Shown: positions 32,101 to 40,402 of the stretch, piece after piece
Layout of the letters: every line of letters starts with the position of its first letter
Position numbering within the stretch: position 1 is the first letter of the stretch
Virus record (IMG/VR): IMGVR_UViG_3300021964_000119
Span: 1-48,220 of that record
Length of the DNA: 48,220 bases
DNA from: a virus
Direction: 5' to 3' (one strand)
Made by a program: the position numbers and the translations under genes
The notes under the pieces: model-generated
The model's input: the letters and a program-made list of their open reading frames with translations, nothing else
Databases searched by the model: none
Told to the model about the DNA's origin: nothing

Positions 32101-33117
32101 TTTGAAGCCAGTCATCTGTTCCCTGAGATCCTGTACGATTTCATGCTGAACACTCGGTATGGCGTTGGCAATGAAATTAGCCCTGAGCAAATTGACACAG
32201 CATCGTTTGCCGCTGCTGCCCAGTTCTGCTTTGACAATCATTTCTTCTACGATGGCCCTAAACTTAACAACACTAACTGGCGCCAATGGGCGGCGGATAC
32301 TGCAGCAGCACATTGTTTGTTGTTAATTGAACGCGGTGGCATCTTTTTCTTAGAACTTGCCATCCCGGAAAAGCCTGAAATTCGCGGGCTCTTTACTGCT
32401 GGCAATGCCATTAACTTGGAGCTCAATACGGTAGAAACAGAACAGCGTCAACCATTTTCCATCTCTGTAAGGTATCGCACAGAGCGTTACGGTGGAAACG
32501 CTCCTTCTGCTAGTCCCGACCCCGAATTTGGCCTATTCCCAGAACCTCAAGAGCGTTTTATTTATCACGCAATTTGGGGAGAAGGTGAGATTGAAAGCGT
32601 TGACGTGTCTGATTTTTGTACAAGCGAAAATCATGCAATTAAAGCTGCTCGTTACATCATCGGGAGTCGCCGACTGTCTGATCATACGGTGAAGATTACA
32701 ACCACTTACGAATCTTTAACTAGCTCACTTGCGCCAGGTGATTTCATTAAAGTGGCATTGGACTACACTTTTTTCAATCAATTTACCAATGGTGCAGTCA
32801 CTGCTGATGGCAAGTTAGTCTCATCTAGCCAGTTATCAGACGGTAGTTATTCTGTCATCTATTGGAATGGTGACAAAGACACTGAAGTGGTTGACGGCTT
32901 TTTGACAGTTAGTAACAATGGTACTACGGCTAGCCCATCTGGCATAGTCTTTACAGTCAAGACAAATGAAATCCTCACTCGCACTTATCGCATTGATTCT
33001 ATTCAACCCAGTGACGATGGCTATGAAATTGAAGCCATCCACACTCCATTGTTAACAGACGGAACGCTCCAGCTTTATGCTGAATGGAGCAACGATTCTT
33101 TCTGGGTGGAGTCTTAA
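29101..33117 (+). CDS. Tail tip attachment protein (J-like) with inserted beta modules
   Basis: A 1338-residue central tip protein; ATG 29101 overlaps the peptidase stop. A hydrophobic segment at about residues 41-72 (ending LSTLLIPRP) resembles the N-terminal membrane-like helix of J/TipJ proteins. The early DIAPLGDPIPLVYTKREFLN and later FAAAAQFCFDNHFFYDGPKL, EIRGLFTAGNAINLELNTVE and LAPGDFIKVALDY segments follow the J-like pattern (hub and fibronectin-like domains). Two Gly-rich modules ending in YQVNDMVSI and YKINDVVTV are inserted in the middle (30841-31300). It should link the tail tube to receptor-binding fibres. Confidence 0.8.
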   Translation: MNNPLLPQDRYIAEMLGLSEEEMRWYKAEIQRRAMEGPQPAVLNATTAITLSIISISLTAVSVGLTILSTLLIPRPDTAQRGRLTTRQRQGDTLQVPSAFAPTYGFEAVQDIAPLGDPIPLVYTKREFLNGEWYGGTRVNTPLLWSQIWSLGGSQMLRAVFLVSEGDIGRIQPKSFAIGNNTLGAYSFDGNLQRIAIYSVSNGGRMAIGNYLSGSQNDVGAHSIYSNDIYQVDIGINQPAPYFCGAYKPSTSTSFGLYSPIANGLGYRINPRIRPLRQLQANDDEYDATDDAQAVAEAWKYKYCYSSKSGIISTSRGGAAGGLVALQVGDTFEYMLSSKSDAVRNFTKTPAIFVNQRNSDNKRGSQDGEETLISVGQAVAGRQKQYDAALQEGELYKVGSCLAILIDRSPVFISEADYSLDSLDEGELADEDTGTPGESLMCTFRVVREGTVGVVGIPLVDTRFFDVPNANKIYPAEDDPSDTRASKPWLFNTAGTNYALGEIGERYYTASAFPQLFRCALGGVTLNRRTRFFEIGIRSTVAMQIQGMCNFADVPSEITEFEFGIVDNTSAGQTGSNNLLDGSFLRSFSGGSGSGGTFAVTVQSGRIITNSIVAGGSNYQVNDMVSITLQTTSLGLATFFYTVTAVNPLTGAIEFLTPTSGSGMPLVNGTYVRSADGGSGTGLEFTFVVSSNAIQTITITDGGKNYKINDVVTVMLPLQAGGNAMIAYTITSVSNQEKAPQSVPGYRAINFKAADALDGSGIQDNLTNAVFTSGTITSPEKRYSFFRVSLRSDPEDSVAFTPISNVIFGVGSAKETPVFNYLRFALNGDASWEVRIEPVSSWEVRNTTFQIVLLDSERDSEYVFLPFALGTVIAQGSFMSGFNSNEMFDLQNLRPKREIGLSWTEDPNNDYGSNNDGTYIDLYARAAEFFVYDEITTSCSSSPEHEITYVNVIQPNDTAPQYDNLCLVGVNAKATREWSQFSQFSAYVTEGIKVNTFAGGFEASHLFPEILYDFMLNTRYGVGNEISPEQIDTASFAAAAQFCFDNHFFYDGPKLNNTNWRQWAADTAAAHCLLLIERGGIFFLELAIPEKPEIRGLFTAGNAINLELNTVETEQRQPFSISVRYRTERYGGNAPSASPDPEFGLFPEPQERFIYHAIWGEGEIESVDVSDFCTSENHAIKAARYIIGSRRLSDHTVKITTTYESLTSSLAPGDFIKVALDYTFFNQFTNGAVTADGKLVSSSQLSDGSYSVIYWNGDKDTEVVDGFLTVSNNGTTASPSGIVFTVKTNEILTRTYRIDSIQPSDDGYEIEAIHTPLLTDGTLQLYAEWSNDSFWVES

Positions 33118-33119
33118 TT

Positions 33120-33509
33120 ATGGCCACGTTTCCTTCAGTTGTTCCCACTGGGATGGACTTTACGGCTCCTGAATTTCCAGTGAGGGCCAACACATCTTTA
33201 AGCGGCGTTGTTTCGCGTAGGATTTTTGGCAATAGAGGATCGCGGGCAGTGCTCACTTTAAGCTTTGATAATGTTTCTGATACCATTGCTGCGGAGTTTT
33301 TAGACGTTTGGAACGAAGCGCGCGGTCCCTTTGAAAGTATTACAGTGCCATCAATTATTTTTGACGGAGCTAGCACTCCGTTGTTGAATTATTTAATTGA
33401 CGGAGGAGATTCTTTGGAATGGCACTTTGCTGAACCTCCTCAAATCCAACGTGTTTATCCTAGTATTAGCAATGTACGAGTGACGCTTGAGGCTACTCGC
33501 GATTTTTAG
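33120..33509 (+). CDS. Tail-associated hypothetical protein
   Basis: A 129-residue protein; the ATG at 33120 two bases after the tip gene stop is the best start. The sequence FPSVVPTGMDFTAPEFPVRA leads into SLSGVVSRRIFGNRGSRAVL and DTIAAEFLDVWNEARGPFES, then WHFAEPPQIQRVYPSISNVR. This order resembles small tail proteins often found beside cyanophage fibre genes. No function assigned; a tip accessory or fibre-joining role would fit. Confidence 0.65.
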   Translation: MATFPSVVPTGMDFTAPEFPVRANTSLSGVVSRRIFGNRGSRAVLTLSFDNVSDTIAAEFLDVWNEARGPFESITVPSIIFDGASTPLLNYLIDGGDSLEWHFAEPPQIQRVYPSISNVRVTLEATRDF

Positions 33510-33541
33510 CTAAACTAAAATAAAACAAAGGAGCAAGGGCC

Positions 33542-33940
33542 TTGGCAGTTCTTACTGGAAAAAATGGAGCGTTGCGCTGGAATGGAACCAGCGTTGGCAA
33601 GGTAAGGTCATGGTCTTTGTCCATCAATCGAGATTCCTTGGAGACAACGAATCTTGGCGAACATGATCGCACCTACGTGACTAGCTTGCGTAGCTCTACG
33701 GGCACAGCGGAGCTGATGTATGACCCCACTGAGTCTGGCGCCCTTGCATTGTTAAATAGCATTTTTGATAGTGACACTGGAGCAAGCCAAACTGTAGAGT
33801 TTATCTTGGATTCTGTTGGTGGCAAAACTCTTAGTTGTACAGCTTTTGTTACTGCAGCATCTCCTACTGTCAGTGTTGGTGAAATTCAAACTTGTTCCAT
33901 TTCATTCCAGGTGACTGGGGCTATTAGCGGTGGCTTCTAA
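33542..33940 (+). CDS. Tail tube-like structural protein
   Basis: A 132-residue protein that starts with TTG at 33542; AAGGAGC eight bases upstream decides this start, and TAAACT at 33511-33516 may be its -10 box. The segments TGKNGALRWNGTSVGKVRSW, INRDSLETTNLGEHDRTYVT, TGTAELMYDPTESGAL and QTCSISFQVTGAISGG match the phage tail tube fold, in which a beta sandwich carries an ETT-x-LG-x-x-D motif. Its place after the tip gene is unusual for a tube protein, so it could form a collar or fibre base instead. Confidence 0.7.
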   Translation: MAVLTGKNGALRWNGTSVGKVRSWSLSINRDSLETTNLGEHDRTYVTSLRSSTGTAELMYDPTESGALALLNSIFDSDTGASQTVEFILDSVGGKTLSCTAFVTAASPTVSVGEIQTCSISFQVTGAISGGF

Positions 33941-33942
33941 GG

Positions 33943-35031
33943 ATGGCAGTTCTTGGCAACGGCGGAATCATTAGGCTCCAGCGCGAGCCTCCTTCCCCTA
34001 TTGTTGTCCCTGTATCTTCTGCAAGATTTGATATTGACACATTAATAGTTAGAACTCAAGAATTTTGGAGCGGCGATGAAGTGAGGCTGTTTGCTCCAAA
34101 AGGCCTTCCTTTATCTATAGACGCATTACCAGAGGGTGTGGGTTGTTATTTTGGTTCGTTTTGGGACTTAGGGCCAAATAGAACTCACGTAACTGCAGAG
34201 GACGACGATTACTATGTAACAGACGACGACACTGTCTTGTTTTATAACCAAGGCAATCCTGTTACCACTGCAACGTATTTTATTTATAGGGATAGACTTG
34301 ATCGCGTTAGCTTTTATGACACGCGTGTCAAAGCATTGAAAGGACTTCCGGCAGATCGCATTGATTTTAAAAAGCTTAATTTTGGTTTTATTCTTTTATC
34401 TGCGGCAGGTACTGAGGAATACGACAATGCATTGGCTGAGTGTATAGCAGCGTCAGAGCTTGAATATCGTTTTAGTGATGTGAAAGATGAAGTGACGCTA
34501 GAAAGTATTTGTGACTTTCCTCCATTGTTCCTAAGTCCAGTTGCTGGCAGTGGAGACTATAACGATGCGGAACTGGCTCCTAGGCGATGGATTAATGGCT
34601 TTCCGTGGATTATCCAAGGGCTTGTTGAAGAATGGAACATTCAGCTTGATGCCAATGGAATTGATACCACGTCTGTTGGCGATAAATTTGGTGAAAATGT
34701 AAAAAGTATTGTCACTGGTGGTGGCACGTTTGATTTCTATGTTGACAGGCAGAATCAGGATAGAGACAGGAAGGAAGATATTTATGATGCCACATCTTTA
34801 ATGCAGCTTTTGCTGCTAACAGAAAAGGGGTGTAAGGCAAAGGCTCAGTTCTTTATGATTTTTGATCGTGCTGATTCTGTTGAGCGTCCAGAGCTGTTGC
34901 CAGGAGATTTGTACTATGAATGTGACATCTTAATTACGAATAACGCAATTAACACTCGTGCCGATGCATTGATTGTTGGCAGTGCTAGTTTCGTTACCAC
35001 AGGCCCCATTCAGCTTAGAATAGGCACATAA
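33943..35031 (+). CDS. Large tail protein of unknown function
   Basis: A 362-residue protein two bases after the tube-like gene. It has an Asp-rich beta region (TAEDDDYYVTDDDTVLFYNQ), DRLDRVSFYDTRVKALKGLP, and a C-terminal part FDFYVDRQNQDRDRKEDIYD with YYECDILITNNAINTRADAL that resembles a tube-like domain. It may be a long relative of the previous protein with an extra N-terminal domain. Location before the first giant fibre gene suggests a tail or fibre base component. Family not recognised with certainty. Confidence 0.6.
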   Translation: MAVLGNGGIIRLQREPPSPIVVPVSSARFDIDTLIVRTQEFWSGDEVRLFAPKGLPLSIDALPEGVGCYFGSFWDLGPNRTHVTAEDDDYYVTDDDTVLFYNQGNPVTTATYFIYRDRLDRVSFYDTRVKALKGLPADRIDFKKLNFGFILLSAAGTEEYDNALAECIAASELEYRFSDVKDEVTLESICDFPPLFLSPVAGSGDYNDAELAPRRWINGFPWIIQGLVEEWNIQLDANGIDTTSVGDKFGENVKSIVTGGGTFDFYVDRQNQDRDRKEDIYDATSLMQLLLLTEKGCKAKAQFFMIFDRADSVERPELLPGDLYYECDILITNNAINTRADALIVGSASFVTTGPIQLRIGT

Positions 35032-35053
35032 TTAAAGAAAGTAGCGGAAGCAA

Positions 35054-38000
35054 ATGACAGCTATTCTCCTGCCTGGCCAAGCCGGTGCGATTAATGACAT
35101 TGACATTACTCAGGCAGGGTTTCGCGAGCAAGCCGGAGCTATTGCTCTTGCAGCACGTCGTTTTACTGGAGGAACAGATCAAGGCGTTAGTACTACCACG
35201 CTTTACGTGGATCCTGAGATTGGTAGCGATGACTGGGAGGCTGGTATTGCTGATGGTAGCGCCACTCCGCCGCTTACCAACCAACAAGTAACTGCTGGCT
35301 ATTCAAAGAACGCGCCATTTAAAACGCTGCAACGTGCGCTAATTGAAGCTGCGCGTTTGTCAATTGTTGCTGGTGCATCAAACGATTTATATGATCGCGT
35401 GGTGATTAACGTGTCGCCAGGCGAGCATATTATTGATAATGCCACTGCAGGTAGTGAAGTGGTGAGTTCTTGGGGGAGCTCTTTTTCGCCTACAGCAGCT
35501 AATCTTCGTGCTTTTAATGGCGATAGTCTTGGCGTAATTTTGCCTCGTGGCGTTTCAATCATTGGCGAAGATCTTCGTAAGTCTGTCATTCGCCCCACCA
35601 CTGTTCCAGCATCAAATCTTAACCCGTCAACAGGACGTGGTGCAATTTTTAAGGCAACTGGTGGTTCGTTCTTCTTTAATTTTACGTTTAAAGATGCAAA
35701 CGGAATTACAACATCGCACCATTTATTGTCTGCCTTTGAATTCTGTTCTGAAGCAGAACTAACGGCATACTATACAAAGGTGGCCACTGCATTTGGCTTG
35801 AATCCTTCCAATGCGGAAATCATTAATCCAGGGGAAACGCAGATCACGACTGTCTACCCTGATGCAGGAGCTATTCCTGCAGTTGACTCCACTCGCGGCA
35901 GTTCACCTTACGTCTTTAACTGCTCATTGCGTTCTGACTATGGCATGTGTGGCATGTTCCTTGACGGCAGTAAAGTGACTGGCTTCAAGAGCATGGTGGT
36001 GGCACAGTTTACCAATGTGTCGCTGCAAAAGGATATGAACGCATGGGAAATTTATAACGGTACCACTTGGAACACGCCAGCAAGTTATCAAGCTTATATT
36101 GATTCTGACATTAACGATGTTCGCTATCGCATTGGTGGTGAAATTAATCAAAGCACTGGTTGCTATCAAATTGACTATCGCAGCTTTGGCTTTAAATGCA
36201 TTAATGATTCAATCATCCAAGAAGTTTCGTGCTTTGTAATTGGTGATGCCATCCACCATTGGACTGCAAGTGGTGGCGAGTGTACTATTACCAATTCCAA
36301 CTCCAATTTTGGCCTCACTGCACTACTGTCGTCTGGATTTAGGGGCATTGGCACTGCTGGGGGAGCCTACCCGCAAGATACTGGCTTCTTGGGCAAGCTG
36401 ATTCGCCGCGCCCTCAAAGTAAGGACTGATGGCAGTAATATTCGTCAGATTACCATTGGCACTGTTGCTGGTTATAACAGCGTTACTGGCGAGCTCACGC
36501 TTGATACTGCTTTTGATCCATTGACCACTTTTGGTCGCTTTGGTTATAGTCTCAAGGAAAATGATTACATTTGGATTGAGAACCGTAGTCGTGACACTGG
36601 CCCTGGTTTTGTCCCTGGTGATAAAAATGCGTCTGTTGCAATTAATGTAAGAGCAAAACTTGCTGCAACGCCTTTTGATGAAAATACGCCAACAATTATC
36701 AATGTCAATCCAAGCAATGATTTAGCAATTAACAATATTACAACTGTTGATCCTTCGGTTCTTATTGGCAATAGGGTTTTTATTCGCCGTCTTGTAGACA
36801 CTCGCACTCCAGATGAGCGCAAGTATTCTTTCATCCTTGAAACTTCTAATCCTGATGAATCTCGCCGTCCAGTAGGCAATTTCATCATGCGCTTGGGCAA
36901 TCGTGCATCTACCAGCGCTCAAGTGGACCCCACCAATGGTCCTGGTGAATTGTTTATTGTTTCCGAATCTACGGTGCATAGTGACGGGGGCAATGTTTCC
37001 GATGGAAGGTATCAAGTGGTAATTCGCCCTGGCGATTCTGCTGATGCTTTTACTGCCAATCAATATTATCGCGTTGGCACTCCTGTTTTCAATTCAAATC
37101 GTATTTTTCGCTCTAAGCGTAACCAAGCTTTTACTAGCTTTTCCAATGATCAATGGGAAGAAAGCTTGCCGATGCTGACAAATCAGCGTGGCGTTGAATC
37201 GCTACGTATTGCTATTGGTCCTGAGCTTATTTTTGACAAAGATTTGTCGAACGATCCTGATAGCACTGATCTTGGTATTAATCAAAGCACTGATGCTGAT
37301 GTGTTGGCGCAAGTGCAAAGCGCCACTGATTACCAAGGCGTTAGTGAGTTCATGGAGGCAGTGGGTTACAACCCTAATGAAGTGGAAGCCATTCTGCAAC
37401 TACAGAATTCCACTAGCACTCGTGACTGGGATCCTTCTGCTCTTACCAGTCCAGTGCCTAGCGGCAAGTTTACTTCCCGTGGTTTTTGGCCTTTGGAATT
37501 TAACCGTCCAAGCTTGATTCGTGCTTTTGGTCAAGCTTATGAATGGGCTGGTCAAGGTAACTATTCAAAGGCAATGCCGAAGTATCAAGTGACGGTACTT
37601 TCTGATCAGCATAAAGTTGATTATTTTGCCGTTAACTACTTTGGTGGTCGTGTTTATAACACTGGCTTCAATGAAGATGGCCTAATTGTTCAAGGCGATA
37701 CCATTAATGACCTTGGCACTAATACCATTGTTACCACTGAGACTGCTGGTCTTGGTGCGCTTGGTGGCGACCCTGATTTTCCAGTGGTGCCGACGAGTTT
37801 TGATACGCTGACAGTTACAGATGAATTTAATGCACTTCAGCAGGCTAATTTTAACAATATCACCATTAACGGAACATTTGAAGGTTCTCCCACTTTTGCT
37901 CCTGATTTCTTACCAGTAGCTAGCACCACTCGGGAAGGGATTATTGAACTAGCCACTGCAGCAGAAGTGGCGCAATTCCAAGATATTAATAAAGCAATCA

Positions 38001-39499
38001 CTCCTGCAACGCTTGATAGCGTGCGTGCAGTTGCAAGTGGCATTGCGTCATTGGACGGCTCTGGTAAATTACCTACAAGCCAGCTTCCCAATATTCCCAC
38101 TGCGAATCTAGCCGTTGCGACAACTACGCAACAAGGCATTATTGAATTGGCAACAAATGCTGAAGCTGCAGCCCTCACCGATACTGCCCGAGCAGTGGTG
38201 CCAGGGAATCTTGGTGCATTGCGTGGAGCGGCCAATGGTCTTGCTTCATTAGATGGCAGCACGAAACTGCCTTCTGCTCAACTACCTAATATTCCAGCGG
38301 CCAATCTGCCTGATGCAACGACCAGCGTCAAAGGCGCTGTAGAGCTTGCTACCAACGCAGAAGCTTTAGCCCTCACCGATACAACAAGGGCGCTGGTGCC
38401 AGGGAATTTAGCTGCAGTGCGTGGCGTGGCAAATGGTTTTGCAAGCTTGGATGGTACAACGAAGCTTCCCACGGCTCAACTTCCCACCATTCCCATTGCA
38501 AACCTGCCTGATGCGAGTACAACGCAGAAGGGCATTGTAGAGCTTGCAACAAATGCAGAGACAGCAGCTTATAGCAGCACTGATCGCGCCGTCACGCCTA
38601 GCAACATTGGAGCATTGCGAGCTGCTGCCAATGGTTTAGCAAGCTTGGATGGCACTGGACGAGTGCCCTCCGCTCAACTGCCAGCTTCTATTCCTGGTGG
38701 CTTCTTGCCCACTGCTAGCACTAGTCAGTCAGGCATTGTTGAACTAGCTACTAATGCCGAGGCTGCTGCTTTTACGGATACTGCTCGCGCTGTTGTTCCT
38801 AGTAATCTTGGTGCCATTCGTGGTGCTGCTAATGGTTTAGCAAGTTTGGACGGCAGCTCAAAAGTTCCCACGGCTCAACTGCCTACCATTCCAACCGCCA
38901 ATCTTCCTACTGCTTCTACCGCGCAAAGTGGCATTATTGAAGTGGCCACTAATGCAGAGGCAGCAGCTTATGCAGACACTGGAAGAGCATTGGTGCCCAG
39001 TAATCTTGCTGCATTACGAGGCGCAGCCAATGGCTTAGCAACGCTGGATGGCAGTTCTTTGCTACCAACTGCCCAGCTTCCATCAATTCCACTAGCCAAT
39101 ATTCCCACTCTTACAAATGCCAAGCTGCCGGTTCTTGAGCTAGCAAAGATTCCAACGCTGCCTGCTAATAAGCTGCTCACTACTCCCGTAGCATGGGTGA
39201 GTGGCAATGCCAATTTTGATCTGAGCGCCAACTTCACCTTTACCAAGAGTGGCACATCTACCACGCTGGCACTGGGAGCTCCAACTACCACTGGTTATAT
39301 TGGCACTTCCGGCTTTATCTTTGTGACCAACGCAACGGGCGTGGCGCAAGTTGGCATTGACAATGCTGCATGGAAACCAGCAGTTAATACATGGGTGGAT
39401 CCAACAACTAACACCACTGGCCTCACTGGTAATTTACTGATTGGCTACTACATCGCCGCGGCTAATACCGTCATTTACACTGCTACGAGGATCGCTTGA
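35054..39499 (+). CDS. Giant fibre-like virion protein with six tandem repeats
   Basis: A 1481-residue virion protein. Residues 1-120 (LLPGQAGAINDIDITQAGFR, TTTLYVDPEIGSDDWEAG, NAPFKTLQRALIEAARLSIV) resemble the pectin-lyase-like start of cyanophage structural fibre proteins; the central 800 residues should be beta-rich. Six tandem units of about 66 residues follow (37910-39103), each with G-I-x-ELATNAEA, an R-A-V-x-P-xN-L segment and LASLDGSxKLPTAQLP, like the shaft repeats of lambda Stf or T4 long fibres. The C-terminal 125 residues form a separate tip domain. It probably binds or presents receptor-recognition parts. Confidence 0.75.
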   Translation: MTAILLPGQAGAINDIDITQAGFREQAGAIALAARRFTGGTDQGVSTTTLYVDPEIGSDDWEAGIADGSATPPLTNQQVTAGYSKNAPFKTLQRALIEAARLSIVAGASNDLYDRVVINVSPGEHIIDNATAGSEVVSSWGSSFSPTAANLRAFNGDSLGVILPRGVSIIGEDLRKSVIRPTTVPASNLNPSTGRGAIFKATGGSFFFNFTFKDANGITTSHHLLSAFEFCSEAELTAYYTKVATAFGLNPSNAEIINPGETQITTVYPDAGAIPAVDSTRGSSPYVFNCSLRSDYGMCGMFLDGSKVTGFKSMVVAQFTNVSLQKDMNAWEIYNGTTWNTPASYQAYIDSDINDVRYRIGGEINQSTGCYQIDYRSFGFKCINDSIIQEVSCFVIGDAIHHWTASGGECTITNSNSNFGLTALLSSGFRGIGTAGGAYPQDTGFLGKLIRRALKVRTDGSNIRQITIGTVAGYNSVTGELTLDTAFDPLTTFGRFGYSLKENDYIWIENRSRDTGPGFVPGDKNASVAINVRAKLAATPFDENTPTIINVNPSNDLAINNITTVDPSVLIGNRVFIRRLVDTRTPDERKYSFILETSNPDESRRPVGNFIMRLGNRASTSAQVDPTNGPGELFIVSESTVHSDGGNVSDGRYQVVIRPGDSADAFTANQYYRVGTPVFNSNRIFRSKRNQAFTSFSNDQWEESLPMLTNQRGVESLRIAIGPELIFDKDLSNDPDSTDLGINQSTDADVLAQVQSATDYQGVSEFMEAVGYNPNEVEAILQLQNSTSTRDWDPSALTSPVPSGKFTSRGFWPLEFNRPSLIRAFGQAYEWAGQGNYSKAMPKYQVTVLSDQHKVDYFAVNYFGGRVYNTGFNEDGLIVQGDTINDLGTNTIVTTETAGLGALGGDPDFPVVPTSFDTLTVTDEFNALQQANFNNITINGTFEGSPTFAPDFLPVASTTREGIIELATAAEVAQFQDINKAITPATLDSVRAVASGIASLDGSGKLPTSQLPNIPTANLAVATTTQQGIIELATNAEAAALTDTARAVVPGNLGALRGAANGLASLDGSTKLPSAQLPNIPAANLPDATTSVKGAVELATNAEALALTDTTRALVPGNLAAVRGVANGFASLDGTTKLPTAQLPTIPIANLPDASTTQKGIVELATNAETAAYSSTDRAVTPSNIGALRAAANGLASLDGTGRVPSAQLPASIPGGFLPTASTSQSGIVELATNAEAAAFTDTARAVVPSNLGAIRGAANGLASLDGSSKVPTAQLPTIPTANLPTASTAQSGIIEVATNAEAAAYADTGRALVPSNLAALRGAANGLATLDGSSLLPTAQLPSIPLANIPTLTNAKLPVLELAKIPTLPANKLLTTPVAWVSGNANFDLSANFTFTKSGTSTTLALGAPTTTGYIGTSGFIFVTNATGVAQVGIDNAAWKPAVNTWVDPTTNTTGLTGNLLIGYYIAAANTVIYTATRIA
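37910..39103 (+). repeat. Six tandem 66-residue shaft repeats in the fibre gene
   Basis: Each unit codes for a version of x-A-S-T-x-Q-x-G-I-V-ELATNAE, a variable ten-residue part, R-A-V-V-P-x-N-L-G-A-L-R-G-A-A-N-G-L-A-S-L-DG and PTAQLP-x-IP-x-ANL. Units 2, 3, 5 and 6 are closest; unit 1 is most diverged and unit 4 has a two-residue change near its end. Confidence 0.9.
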
Positions 39500-39500
39500 T

Positions 39501-40349
39501 ATGGCTGGCAATTCAGTACCGGTATTCTTTGGCGCCAAAGCACGCAGCAAGCGTCCGCCAGGGATTGACGTGACAAGCATTACTGACTTGTCTGGTTCAA
39601 TGCAGCCATTTGCATCGTTCATTGCATCTCTTGCCACCATTGCCGCACTTGAAAATGCGTTGATTGCGCAGGGGATTGGTGTTCTTTCGACCAATCGCTA
39701 TAGCTTCGCCACAGGTGGCACTAGAAGTTCTGACACGCTGTCAACCATTGAGCTTCCTGTTCGCGTCAATAATTTCAGCCAACGTTGGGCAACTGGAGCG
39801 CAAGTCCTCAATAATACTGCAGTGTTACCTACTTTGACAGCGAACAGAGGAGGAAACACAGAGAATATGGGCATTGCCAGCAACTTGGTTACAAACAACA
39901 ATCGTAATTATCTGTCCGCAAATGAAAAAGTGATTATCGCTGGTTCAAACGAGCAAAGCGCTGGCGCGACGGCCTTTACGGTATCGCCTGCATTCCCGCA
40001 TCGTTATGTAGGCGTGCATAGCGTCAACATCAGCATCAGTGAACCCGCGGGTCCAAATCCAGTTCCTGCTGGTATATTGGCTGGGTTTGTGTATACAACA
40101 AACACAACAGGAGTGGCAGTTTATATTGACGGAACCACAATTAACAACAGGGGCGATGTTCCAGTTGCCAACGTAACAGCAACCGCACAAGCCCAAACGA
40201 ATCAGATTAACGTTAATCACTGCGCTACAACAAACGGCGCTATTTACGACATCCGCTTATTCCAGGGAAGTACGGCAAACTTGCAATTTACAACTCTTGC
40301 AACTTCGCTCGGTAATGCACTCGGTCAGTTCCTATTTGAAACCAGCTAA
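39501..40349 (+). CDS. VWA-domain virion-associated protein
   Basis: A 282-residue protein from the ATG at 39501. Residues 20-60 fit a von Willebrand factor A domain: the strand GIDVTSIT leads into D29-L-S31-G-S33-M, the metal-ion-dependent adhesion site, followed by a helix (FIASLATIAALENALIAQGI) and the strand NRYSFATGG. The rest is Asn/Thr-rich with beta strands (YVGVHSVNISISEPAG, AGFVYTTNTTGVAVYIDGTT). VWA domains bind protein or sugar ligands through the metal, so an adhesion role at the fibre tip is plausible. It sits between the two giant fibre genes. Confidence 0.65.
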   Translation: MAGNSVPVFFGAKARSKRPPGIDVTSITDLSGSMQPFASFIASLATIAALENALIAQGIGVLSTNRYSFATGGTRSSDTLSTIELPVRVNNFSQRWATGAQVLNNTAVLPTLTANRGGNTENMGIASNLVTNNNRNYLSANEKVIIAGSNEQSAGATAFTVSPAFPHRYVGVHSVNISISEPAGPNPVPAGILAGFVYTTNTTGVAVYIDGTTINNRGDVPVANVTATAQAQTNQINVNHCATTNGAIYDIRLFQGSTANLQFTTLATSLGNALGQFLFETS

Positions 40350-40402
40350 ATCGTTAGACTTGATCTACCGACCAATGTTCGGCAGTATCTTGCTCTATAG
40401 CC

